Source: Chara braunii (Eukaryota; Streptophyta; Charophyceae; Charales; Characeae). From it: a DNA stretch of 21,323 nucleotides. The DNA lies in the NCBI GenBank assembly GCA_003427395.1, contig BFEA01000444.1, positions 496,886-518,208 on the forward strand, in the 5' to 3' direction. The translations under genes were made by a program, and so were the position numbers. Numbering within the stretch: position 1 is the first letter of the stretch; the number at the start of each line of letters is the position of its first letter. This document shows, piece after piece, positions 1 through 8,895 of this stretch. Below the pieces are notes generated by a model. That model was given only the letters and a program-made list of their open reading frames with translations. It did no database searches and was not told where the DNA came from.

Positions 1-1
1 C

Positions 2-3000
2 CTCTTTGCTCGCAAAGCGGACGGAACTCTCCGCCTCTGCATCGATTATCGCGGCCTTAACCGTTACACGGTTAAAAACAGCTATCCCATGCCCCACGCG
101 GATGAGCTGTTTGACCGTCTGGCAGGCAACCGCTTCTTCACGAAGATCGATCTTCGTAGCGGTTACCACCAGATCCGCGTTGCCGCAGAGGACCAGCCGA
201 AGACCGCCTTTCGGTCGCGCTTCGGCCACTACGAGTTCACGGTGATGCCATTCGGCCTCACCAATGCACCCGCCACCTTCCAGACGGTGATGAACGACAT
301 CTTCAGGGACATCCTTGAAGAATACGTTCTCGTATACATGGACGACATCCTGGTCTACAGTCGTACCTTAGAAGACTATATCAGACACCTCCGCGATGTC
401 CTACAGCGCTTACGCAAGCATGGCTTCTATGCCAAGCTCAGTAAGTGCCGCTTTGCCCAGCTCAAAGTGGACTTCCTAGGACACCATGTGTCTGACCTGG
501 GTCTCCACATGGACGACGCGAAGATCACTGCTATTGCAGAGTGGCCCGTCCCCACATCTGCCAAGCAGCTTCGCGACTTTCTAGGCCTCACCAGCTACTA
601 TAGTAATTTTATCCAGGGATGCGCTAGGTATTCCTACGTCCTTACCTCCACCCTCCTCCGGAAGAACCCGCCTTGGTTTTGGACACCCCTCTGCGAGGAC
701 GCCTTCCGCGCCCTCAAGAAGGCGGTGACTTGCGCGCCGGTTCTTCGCCTTCCCGATTTTGATCGTCCCTTTATCGTCACCACCAATGCGTCAGATTTTG
801 CAGTAGGAGCTGTCCTTTCTCAGGTGTTTCCCTCTCCTCCAGATTCACCTTACCCCCATGTTCCTTCTTTCCCCCCCCCTCCTGCTGACATTGCTTCTCG
901 ACTGACGCCTATCCTACCACCACTTCCCTCCACTGACAGTCCTCCCATTACTTACTCCCCGACCATCGCGGAGGATGGGACGGTCAAGGCTCGTGCTGGG
1001 GATTGTCCGATCGCTTTCTACTTCCGTCATCTACTACCTGCCGAGATAAACTACACTGCCGATGAACGTGAGGTTCTCGCAGTAGTTTATGCTACCCGGC
1101 ATTGGCGTCATTATCTGCACGGGGCGCCCTTCACGGTGCGCACGGACAACTCAGTTGTCCAGGCTTTCCTCACGAAGCCTAAGCTTTCCCCTCGACAGGC
1201 ACGCTGGTGGCGTGACTTATCCGAGTTCAGTTTCACCACTCAGCCCATCAAGGGTGAAACGAACCGCGTCGCCGATGCCTTGTCCCGCCGTCCTGATCAC
1301 AATCAAGATCCCATCCATCTTGCTGCCATCTCCATCACCAGTGTTGATCAGTCGGTGATCGACGTGTATCGAACTCAGTACCGCCACTGCCCCGATTATC
1401 GCGTCATCCACGCGACACTGCGGAGTGGCAAGACCGTTCCTTCCTACTCCCTCGGGGAGAACGGCCTCGTGTACTGGCATGGCAGATCTGGTCAGCTAGA
1501 ACCACGTATCTGCGTTCCCTCCACCGGACAGCTCCGCGTCCAGGCTGTAGCAGAGTTCCATGACCAGGCAGCTGCCGGTCATATGAGTTTCCACAAAACG
1601 TTGACTCGTGTTTGCCGCCTATACGTCTGGCCGAAGTCCAAGGACTTTGTCAAAGCCTATATCCAGGAGTGTTCTACCTGCCAGGAGGTGAACAGTGCAA
1701 ACCACCTTTCGTATGGGTTACTTCAGCCCCTACCCATACCTGAAGGTCGTTGGCAGTCTATCTCGATGGATTTCATTGGTCCCTTCCGCCCACCCACTCA
1801 GCGTGGTCATGATGCTATCTTGGTCGTCGTCGATCGCTTCACGAAGCGTGCACGTTTTGTTCCGTGCCGCTATCGCATTAGCGCTCGTGAGGTCGCCGAC
1901 ATCGTCTTCGACCGAGTCGTGAGAGATCACGGCTTACCTCAGAGCATCATCTCCGACCGTGACCCGCGCTTTACCAGCACATTCTGGCGACGCCTACACG
2001 AGGTGTACGGATCCCAGCTCCGCTTCTCATCGTNTTACCACCCTCAGACGGATGGTCAGACTGAGGTCACCAACAAAACTCTCGGTAATATCCTCCGAAA
2101 GTTTGTTAGGGATGACCAGCAGTGGGACTTACACTTAGCCCACGCGGAGATTGCGTACAACCACACTTTTTCGCCAGCCACGGGGATGTCGCTATTCTAT
2201 TGCGACCTCGGCTACCACCCTCGCATACCTGCGGATTTCCTACGACCATCGCGGTTGCGCCCAGACATTCGTTGCCCTGCGCTTGACGACTGGATCGCCC
2301 ACATGACGGCGATTATGAAGCGCGCACACGAGAGTTTATCCGACTCCCAGACTCGCATGGCCGCACGAGCGAACCGATCACGAATGGATCATCCATTCAA
2401 AGTCGGTGACGATGTGCTCGTCAACGCACGCCACTTACAGCTCGAAGCAGATATGCTTCGCAAGTTCAGGCGTCGTTTCTTCGGTCCATGCCGCATCCTT
2501 CAAGCCGTCGGCTCTGATACTGCCGCTAGTCTGGTCAGCTTCCGTGTGAAGCTACCTGATTACCTTCGACAGGCTCGCGTACACGATGTTTACCACGTCT
2601 CCTTGCTGCGTCCTTATCGCAGACCGTCCGAGCGCTTCGCCGGACGCCCTTATGAGCGCCCTCCACCTATCATGGTGGACGGTCACGAGGAGTTCGTTGT
2701 TTCCGACATTGTATCACGCCGAGTTACCGACGATACCCCTCCACGCATCGAGTACCTTGTGCGTTGGAAGGGCTACCCTGATGAGGAGGCTACTTGGGAG
2801 CCCCTCGAGCACTTGCAACACGCCAGGATGTTGGTCCGTGCATATGATCGTGCTCGTTGTGCTGGGACATCTGCTTCTACTCAGCCGACTGACCCTCTTC
2901 CTCCTCCTCCGGCTGAGGAGATCGCTGAGGATGAGCCCGCTCCCTCTGAGGCCATTCCTCAGCCGCAGATGGTCGCCTCCGAGCGTCCACAGCGCACNCA

Positions 3001-3028
3001 TCGTCGCCCTTCACGTTACGATGACTGA
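2..3028 (+). CDS. pol: Chromovirus Pol: RT, RNase H, integrase, chromodomain (5' partial)
   Basis: The frame is open from the left edge, so the first Met at 89 is internal; residues below count from that Met. RT: first catalytic Asp D21 (KIDLRSGYHQI) and YMDD at 83-86. RNase H: starts near 230; E328, D353 and D396 fit the catalytic set, but the first position reads TNAS (N233) where the family has TDAS. A Pro-rich stretch at 246-305 splits the RNase H. Integrase: zinc finger H491, H498, C528, C531; DDE triad D561, D623, E659 (D-35-E spacing); GPF-type motif at 798-800. Chromodomain: about 868-920 with VRWKGY (W893, Y896) and TWEP; it would guide insertion to marked chromatin in known relatives. 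The tail is Pro/Glu-rich. Base 2034 is ambiguous and falls in the residue before YHPQTDGQTE; the ambiguous 2998 is silent (ACN is Thr). No frameshift or stop interrupts about 1,009 codons. The product acts in virus-like particles and the nucleus; whether it is expressed cannot be told. Confidence 0.95.
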   Translation, partial: LFARKADGTLRLCIDYRGLNRYTVKNSYPMPHADELFDRLAGNRFFTKIDLRSGYHQIRVAAEDQPKTAFRSRFGHYEFTVMPFGLTNAPATFQTVMNDIFRDILEEYVLVYMDDILVYSRTLEDYIRHLRDVLQRLRKHGFYAKLSKCRFAQLKVDFLGHHVSDLGLHMDDAKITAIAEWPVPTSAKQLRDFLGLTSYYSNFIQGCARYSYVLTSTLLRKNPPWFWTPLCEDAFRALKKAVTCAPVLRLPDFDRPFIVTTNASDFAVGAVLSQVFPSPPDSPYPHVPSFPPPPADIASRLTPILPPLPSTDSPPITYSPTIAEDGTVKARAGDCPIAFYFRHLLPAEINYTADEREVLAVVYATRHWRHYLHGAPFTVRTDNSVVQAFLTKPKLSPRQARWWRDLSEFSFTTQPIKGETNRVADALSRRPDHNQDPIHLAAISITSVDQSVIDVYRTQYRHCPDYRVIHATLRSGKTVPSYSLGENGLVYWHGRSGQLEPRICVPSTGQLRVQAVAEFHDQAAAGHMSFHKTLTRVCRLYVWPKSKDFVKAYIQECSTCQEVNSANHLSYGLLQPLPIPEGRWQSISMDFIGPFRPPTQRGHDAILVVVDRFTKRARFVPCRYRISAREVADIVFDRVVRDHGLPQSIISDRDPRFTSTFWRRLHEVYGSQLRFSSXYHPQTDGQTEVTNKTLGNILRKFVRDDQQWDLHLAHAEIAYNHTFSPATGMSLFYCDLGYHPRIPADFLRPSRLRPDIRCPALDDWIAHMTAIMKRAHESLSDSQTRMAARANRSRMDHPFKVGDDVLVNARHLQLEADMLRKFRRRFFGPCRILQAVGSDTAASLVSFRVKLPDYLRQARVHDVYHVSLLRPYRRPSERFAGRPYERPPPIMVDGHEEFVVSDIVSRRVTDDTPPRIEYLVRWKGYPDEEATWEPLEHLQHARMLVRAYDRARCAGTSASTQPTDPLPPPPAEEIAEDEPAPSEAIPQPQMVASERPQRXHRRPSRYDD

Positions 3029-4000
3029 CACTCTTATCCTCCATCTTTCCCCACTGACTCACACCATCAGGTACTCCATCATCAGCTCTTCTTCAGGATG
3101 TCAGCGTTTTGCGGCTCTGCTTCGACATCGACTNGACTGCTACTTCATCGACGTCATCGACCGATTCGACGACTTCAGCTACCTTATCGGCTTCAACCAC
3201 TTTGGACGTGACTACTTCACGCCACCACCCTACCCTGTACATTCCTTTGCATCTGTCGCATGATGGTTCTCACTTAGCTGGGTCTCTTTGAGTTGGGCTC
3301 TCCCTTGGTATCTCATAGGCATTGGGACCGTAGCGTTATCTTGGATTCCTTGCCCCCAGATCTAGCTCCTTCCTCCCCCAGTCAGTGAGTTGTGTGCATG
3401 TTTCCCTCACCCACTGCCCTCATCACCCTAGTGCCGGCCCTTGCATGCCTTCAGTTAGGCATATCTCCACCCTATTCCAGGCTCCCCCTTTTCATGGTCG
3501 ACCCTGCATGGTGTCACCCTTGTCGAGCATTACCCGCCTTGATGTTAGGGTCATTGGTTTTGTTTCGCTACCACTCTCCCACGTTGAACCTGATGACCTA
3601 TCCCACCTTCATGTGTGACTGCCCTTAGGATTTTCGATTCTTAGGCTGCATTCACCCCCTCTGAGACCATCCCACTTTTAGTGGTTCAGCGACATGACAT
3701 TATCTTGTGACATATTGCTCTTCTCCTTTCAGCACTGAGGCCACTGCCTCGAGGACTTTAGGAGTGTATCATACTACATTTAATTTTCTGCTGTTAGCTA
3801 GGATATGTATACCAGACATTTGCTTTTCTTTTGATATTATATAGCTTAGGATGCATCGCATGGACTCTGCATGGAGCTTGCTCCGCATCCTAGATTTCTC
3901 AGCTTTCTTTATTGCAGAGTTCCACTGCTTTTGCGGATAGCGTGTTTATGGCTCTTGCGATCCATTACAGGTCTGAGGATCGTGCAGCGGGCCTTCATCT

Positions 4001-4081
4001 GCCCTGGCCCACAGCCAGGGCCTATTTGGCTATTTGCCAGTCCGGCCTGTGGGACTAGGCCGTGGCCTGACCCCACAGGCC
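4001..4081. repeat. Two adjacent GC-rich hairpins
   Basis: First hairpin: GCCCTGGC (4001-4008) pairs perfectly with GCCAGGGC (4014-4021) around a 5-nt loop. Second: GGCCTGTGGG (4044-4053) pairs perfectly with CCCACAGGCC (4072-4081), with a smaller GGCC-rich loop inside. They sit just before the CAGTC tract. Such clustered GGCC palindromes occur in the subterminal regions of some hAT-type DNA transposons, but no terminal inverted repeat was found, so origin is open. Confidence 0.7.
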
Positions 4082-4087
4082 GTGCGG

Positions 4088-4164
4088 TTATTCAGTCTAG
4101 TCCAGTCCTGCCCGGTACCACTGTCAGTACCAGTCCAGTCCAGTCCAGTCCAGTAAGTCCGCTG
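4088..4164 (+). repeat. CAGTC pentanucleotide tract (copy 1 of 4 in window)
   Basis: A perfect run of CAGTC units occupies 4131-4154 (four units plus CAGT), flanked on the left by degenerate units such as CAGTCTAGTCCAGTCC from 4092. Related degenerate tracts recur at about 6121, 11099 (opposite orientation) and 12240. Confidence 0.8.
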
Positions 4165-4464
4165 GGGGTATACCCCAGCTGCAGTCTGTTTTGTGGCATT
4201 CTTCATTTGCACAGATTGGAGTACGTGCGTGTTGAGTATGCGTTGGAGCTGCGCTGTCCCTTCCAGCTCCATCTCCATTTCCCCCATCCTCATCCCTTCG
4301 TCTTGATCCTGACGGAGCGCCATCCTGGCGAGTCCGTTACACTGTGATTATTGAACCCAGTTATCGCCTCCCTCTTAGTGAATTCCGCTCTCAAGGCGTA
4401 AACTTCTCAGTCATCAAGAAATTATGTTACCTGATGCCTTGTAAGTATAAGGGTAACCCGGCGA

Positions 4465-4486
4465 ATTAAGGAGGATGATAAGGGGG
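4465..4486 (+). promoter_or_regulatory. Candidate polypurine tract and 3' LTR start
   Basis: The sequence TTAAGGAGGA (about 4465-4473) followed by TGATAAGGGGG is the only purine-rich stretch downstream of pol that resembles a plus-strand primer immediately followed by TG, the usual first bases of an LTR. If correct, the LTR begins at 4474. I found no matching CA-ending terminus or second LTR copy, so this is tentative. Confidence 0.35.
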
Positions 4487-6120
4487 TCTTTATGGCTGAG
4501 CACACATCATCGAATATGGATGTCGTCCATATGGATCATAAAATATCTCGTTCGAGGATTCTCTCCCTGGAATCTCGACGTCACTCCTCTTCTGTCTTAC
4601 TCTTATCTTCGCCTTTCGCTCTCCATTAGAAGTTTCCATCCTCATATTTTCTCTCAGGGTCGTTCCCCTTTTGTGCAATACCTTTTTTCTTGAACTAACA
4701 CCATAGGATAAGTACTCCCTGTTTCCATCAGTACCCCATCCAGATCATCGGTCGATCCAACTAATCAACGAAAAGATAGCTATGGCATTCTCTTCGAGTT
4801 ATGCAACCCACTCTCGATAGGTGAGCTCATAGACCCACACGACAAGCCCCCGTCAAATGCTCCTATAACCCGTCAAGACGTCAACAGGCTTAGAAAAGAA
4901 TTGCCCTCTAGCGTATCTCTCCCTAACCTCATGCCGAGAAGGAGGATAGTCTAACGTACCATCGTCTTTGGCCTACCATCTCCGTCGCGACTTGAACACG
5001 AGCTGGCCAACTCATGTGTCTCAGGGTCGACCGAAGTCATACGTGAACGAAGTGGCAGTGTCTTTCTCGTGCATCCTCACTCCTATCCATGCCTCTACTC
5101 GGCCCACCTCAGACATGGTCTCTCACTAACTCGTGTTTTGATTCAAACCCCCCAGTTATCCATCACAATCAACTAGCCTATTTAGTTCCCTCCCAGCTCC
5201 TTGCAATCCGGGGCGCTTCTCCCTTCCGCTTCAATCTCTTCTGTTCGTCCTTGGCTCACAGTTTTTTCTCTTAGAGTCAGATCAGGGTGCACTGACCAAA
5301 GGGTAGGGAAAAATCAGAACAATTTCCCTCAATCACAAGAAAACACGCAGGAAGGGAAATCACGGAGTCATGAGAATGCAAGAATCAATAAAATCACGAG
5401 AATGCAGAAATCCACATCTCATTGGGGAACGTCGATCACAAGTCAGTCGTCCGTCGTCCGCTCATTTGTACTCACACCGCACCTGCACACAACAAGAAAT
5501 ATCCAAAGTAAAAACCGGTCAAAATTAAACCTCGTCTCCTACTCCTCCCGCGCCTCTGCGGTTACTGGTGGATTGAAGTCCCGAGAGGCAGCCTTCCCCA
5601 ACAACAGCGCCACTGTCGACCGAAAGTAGGGCTCTGTCGGCCTGCGGATCTAATCCTATGTTCGCTCCGTGTCTGTCACCCACGGGAGGACTAGTTCCAG
5701 GCTTGTGTAACCTGCAAAATCCGCCACCGAGTCGCATATAAAAAAACAAGGTGCAAGTTGAACGGCTCACTAAATGTAGAAAGAAAAAAAAAGTCATTTT
5801 ATTCAGTAAATAATGATAGGCACAGACCCACTACATCCTATCCCAGAGCATCCTCCCTTACGCTAGCCTAAGGGTTCGGTTTGTGTTGAGACAGATCGTG
5901 CCGGTGTTCTTCGCTGGATCCCACGATCAATGGGGTGATGTTGGTACCGCCCCCGTCGGTCCCAAAGGATCTTGTTAGAATCCTCCAAGTTTGAAGTAAG
6001 CATCGTGAGCCCATCGAGGCCCGATTCTTAATATGAGTCTGGGCTCCGACTTGAAGCCCGTTGAAAGGATGATGCCTTGGCTCTCTCGGGTGCGCAATCT
6101 GGACCTGCCCTTGGCCTTGG
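4487..6120. other. No gene seen; possible LTR sequence in the left part
   Basis: No reading frame here resembles a known protein. The left part would be the 3' LTR if it starts at 4474; a TA-rich stretch near 4535-4550 could serve as a TATA-like element. Near 5785-5805 the minus strand carries an AATAAA-like signal next to an A/T run, which could be a polyadenylation region of an unidentified minus-strand transcript. Nothing else is supportable. Confidence 0.4.
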
Positions 6121-6257
6121 TGTTGTCGGATCAGGTCTGTTTTGTTCCAGACCTCGTCTTGCCTGATCTGTTTCGAGCCCGGTCTGGTTCGATCTGGTCT
6201 CGTCTGGTCTGGTCTGTTCAGAGCCCGGTCTGGTCCGATATGGTCTGGGTCCGATAG
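6121..6257 (+). repeat. GTCTGG-rich degenerate tandem repeat (copy 2 of pentamer-like tracts)
   Basis: The stretch is built from GTCTG/GTCTGGTC units. A longer duplication is visible: the block starting GAGCCCGGTCTGG at 6175 recurs at 6221, a 46-bp period with about 25 of 28 bases equal. Reading frames across it on either strand are repeat-driven and not genes. Confidence 0.8.
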
Positions 6258-6439
6258 AGTGAGCTTTTGGGTTTGGCTGAGACTCGACGCCCCTGTGCTC
6301 GTCAGCGCACATGCGCACATGCGCTTCCTTCGTTCATCCGTTCTTGATTGCGGCGTTCAGAGCTCGGAGCAGAAATCACATTGCGTCGACATCCGTAGAG
6401 ACCTGGAATCAAACTAGAGTCGTGCTCAACGAGGTCTTC

Positions 6440-6800
6440 TTTTCCCCACCCAAGCCCGTTCTTTTGGCTGTGGTTTCGCAGGTTGGTAGAGTAGAGGTAG
6501 TGATAATTCCCGTTAATCCATTCAAGTGTGTCACTAATCAGATGACGTGGCGCTTGCTTATTTTCCCGCCGACTCTTCCAAGTCCACTCCCTTGGCAGAG
6601 GTCTCGTAGGATAGTAGATAGAGATAGTGCGAATCTCGTTAATCCACCCATGCGCGCCACCAATTAGATGACAAGCCGCTACCCCCGCCGATTCTTTCAA
6701 ACCCGTTACCTTGGTTGTGGTTTCGCAAGATGGTAGCTCGAGGTTGTGGGAATCTAGTTAGTCTATTCATTCGCGTCACTAATTAGATGTCATGACATTT
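6440..6800. repeat. Three-unit tandem repeat, period about 120 bp
   Basis: Three diverged units at about 6440-6560, 6561-6680 and 6681-6800. Each contains a CCC-rich start, CCTTGG or a variant, then GGTTTCGCA or GGTCTCGTA (6472, 6599, 6719), a TAGTG/TTGTG segment, GTTAATCCA-like bases and an end close to AATTAGATGAC. The reading frame on the minus strand at 6302-6700 covers two units and shows the same internal repeat, so I treat it as a by-product and not a gene. Confidence 0.8.
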
Positions 6801-7524
6801 GGGTAACATAGATACTCTCACCGTTTTTCCGTCGATGAAATTTCCCCGCGCTGTCGAGCGCATCGGTCCCGCGCAGGGTGGGACTCTGCCGCACGCGTCA
6901 CGCAGGAGTTGGTCTACCTCATCGCGACACACAGAGAGCTTCCGCAAGCCGCCTTGGCCGAGTGCGCCAACCATACCTCTCGCGAGCCCCTACAGCAGGA
7001 TAGGGCCAACGCAAGGTACAACTTACCTCCCTTCGGTGGGCGTATCCCCGCCGAGCTACCAGTCCACAGTACGAAAGCTAATCAGTTGCAATCGAAGAGG
7101 TGGACCAGCTGAGGACGTTTTTCGTTTGTTGTAGCATAAGGGGTACGCGCGGTCTTATGCCTCTATCAAACCCGCAAGCGAACCGACACACTCGGGGGCT
7201 GAAGTCCCAAGCGCGATTCGTCGTCGGTCGACCAGGACGCGTCCTATATACCACGCGTCACACCACAACACTCACACACACGGAATGACACAAAACAACA
7301 ACACAACAACACTCCTAGTCCCTTTTATACCCATCCCATAACCTTCCGACGTGAAAATCGGATAGGCAATACGCGAGAGACTTAGTATAAGACCGCGCAG
7401 ACGCAAAGTTTTCCCATACAGACTAGCAATGTATAAATACGCAAGCAGTTGCAATAATGACGTACTATGTAGTGCCCATAATTAAGAGGTCCCGCTTGTG
7501 ACACTCAAGTGCCAATCTCGAAGT

Positions 7525-7550
7525 ATCGTGAGGGTCGAACCCTTCACGAT
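7525..7550. repeat. Strong hairpin, 11-bp stem
   Basis: ATCGTGAGGGT (7525-7535), loop CGA, then ACCCTTCACGAT (7539-7550): an 11-bp stem with one bulged T. No U-run follows, so it does not look like an intrinsic terminator; function unknown. Confidence 0.7.
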
Positions 7551-8368
7551 TTTGTATGGCTAAAGGAACAACCATTCAACCCCCTTGGTACCTTCGACCC
7601 TAAGGCTGAGTGTCTCGATGGGAAGGGCAAATAGGCTCTGCGCGTGGAGTCTATGACGTGGGGTGTTCTTGACAAGGAGCTCGAATCCAGACTCAGGACC
7701 AATGTCTGACTAAGAAACTTTAAGAAGCAAAAAAACGGTAAGGGAAGGAAATCTTGTTTCCTCTATCAGTCTCAAGCTCAATTAAACCCTTCAACGTGGG
7801 CTCTTTAGGCCACGCGAATACTCAAACATAGGTATATACGTATGTATATAGAGGGGAATAAGTATGTGACGATCACTTCTCACAATCGCCGTGAGACTCC
7901 TCTCAGCCATATACATGTATGTGATCGCAGACAGTCAAATCCAACGTCGGAACCACAAAACATACCTGCAATCACATCAAAGATTCAACCAGAAGTCCAC
8001 ACATTACACAAAGTCAACTTCAACCATTCTCTGCGCTCACACCCTTCGCTTTAGCCATACAAATCTCAACCTTAACGCACCCTTCCAACAATAAAGTACT
8101 CAGTATCTTTGTTAAATGACCATTCAATAAAGTCTGGGTAAAAACACAATGAAATAGTTCAAACCATAGGGCTAAAACCTTTAGGTTGAGTGATAAGAGT
8201 GAATTGGAGTTGAATCGTAAATCGACGAATCAACAATCGATCTATTATCAGTGATAACAGAAAATGATCCTCGTAGCATCAAGTCGAATCTAACCCAAAT
8301 CCTGAATCAAACGATCAAGAGGACATGTAACATAAGACAAACCAATCCTCACTCACAAAATTTTTCTA

Positions 8369-8390
8369 ACTTATAGCTAAACCTATAAGT
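8369..8390. repeat. Perfect 8-bp hairpin
   Basis: ACTTATAG (8369-8376), 6-nt loop, CTATAAGT (8383-8390). It has the same 6-nt loop size as the 8.9-9.6 kb family but a different loop sequence (CTAAAC). Confidence 0.65.
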
Positions 8391-8563
8391 CCATAGAGAA
8401 TAATCTCCATATCACAATCTCACTCATAAAATCTTCCTAACTAACTAAGCCTAGATCTACCTCTAAGCCGATGTCCAAAAAAGAGTAGACTTTTGACAGA
8501 TTCTCCCCTATTTAAGGATGGATCGCCAAAATCGTCACCTGTCAAAATATAGTCCAACTCCTC

Positions 8564-8636
8564 TATACTTGGAAAATTTCGGCACCGCTTTCCGTAAAGA
8601 AAGTAGCTTACCAAGATTTATACAAGACCAAGTATA
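8564..8636. repeat. Inverted repeat, 9-bp arms
   Basis: TATACTTGG (8564-8572) and CCAAGTATA (8628-8636) are perfect complements separated by 55 bases. Could form a stem in RNA or be chance in AT-rich DNA. Confidence 0.5.
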
Positions 8637-8895
8637 ACAAAAAATTCCAGAAAATGCGAAAATTAACCTAAGTGAAAGAAACTTAGCTCATAAAATGCAG
8701 AAATTTAACTAACTCTTAGAACTCTAGCACATGGCGAGCATCTAAAGCAACTACCTATCAACTGAAACTCAGACTAAATAGATATCTCACTCAGCCACAT
8801 AAGTACTCTCACCTGCCCCAAGTCAACCTTGTCAAACAATAGTTCGTAGTCTTTTAATGATTTGTCCCTTATACTTAGCTTACATAAGACATAAA

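Larger units (their letters stand above)
3029..4466. other. Non-coding, pyrimidine-rich stretch after pol
   Basis: About 1.4 kb with no convincing reading frame on either strand; the short frames present are compositional. The plus strand is rich in C and T runs in its first 700 bases. One ambiguous base lies at 3134. It would be the chromovirus 3' untranslated region if the candidate LTR edge at 4474 is right, which would be long for this family; an unrecognised insertion or a divergent LTR within it is an alternative. Confidence 0.5.
1..4473 (+). mobile_element. Ty3/gypsy chromovirus, 3' portion (5' end outside window)
   Basis: LTR retrotransposon of the Ty3/gypsy group, chromovirus lineage. 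Pol is read in the order RT, RNase H, integrase, chromodomain, which is the gypsy order (integrase after RNase H), and the C-terminal chromodomain defines chromoviruses. Gag, protease and the first part of RT lie left of the window. The reading frame ends at 3028. A candidate polypurine tract followed by TG at 4474 is my proposed inner edge of the 3' LTR, but I could not find a matching LTR copy in the window, so the right limit is uncertain. The identity of positions 1-3028 is secure; the stretch 3029-4473 is assigned by position only. Confidence 0.75.
6801..8895. other. Gene-free stretch, becoming AT-rich after about 7300
   Basis: No convincing gene. A base composition change is visible: GC-richer and CG-containing up to about 7250, then AT-rich with runs such as the TATA/GTAT-rich bases at 7830-7860. 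Single hairpins are listed separately. A TGTGACACTC sequence at 7498 looks like a possible LTR start (TGTGACAC is common at gypsy LTR ends) and could pair with the LTR end proposed at 10437, but this is unproven. Confidence 0.4.

Noticed and set aside
2034-3134. Ambiguous bases at 2034, 2998 and 3134
   Set aside because: They look like assembly ambiguity. One changes an integrase residue before YHPQTDGQTE, one is silent and one is non-coding.
3871-4347. 158-codon plus-strand frame
   Set aside because: It crosses the GC hairpins and the CAGTC tract, which explain its Ser/Pro-rich composition; no domain is visible.
5868-6320. Minus-strand frames over the GTCTGG tract
   Set aside because: The repeated Arg-Pro-Asp-like residues are translations of the pentamer-like repeat, and two frames overlap over the same DNA.
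6302-6700. 132-codon minus-strand frame
   Set aside because: It spans two units of the 120-bp tandem repeat and its internal repetition mirrors the DNA; no known domain.
7525-7550. B-box-like GGTTCGACCC on the minus strand as a tRNA gene
   Set aside because: The bases form a hairpin with only a 3-nt loop, not a 7-nt T-loop, and no A box or cloverleaf is found nearby.
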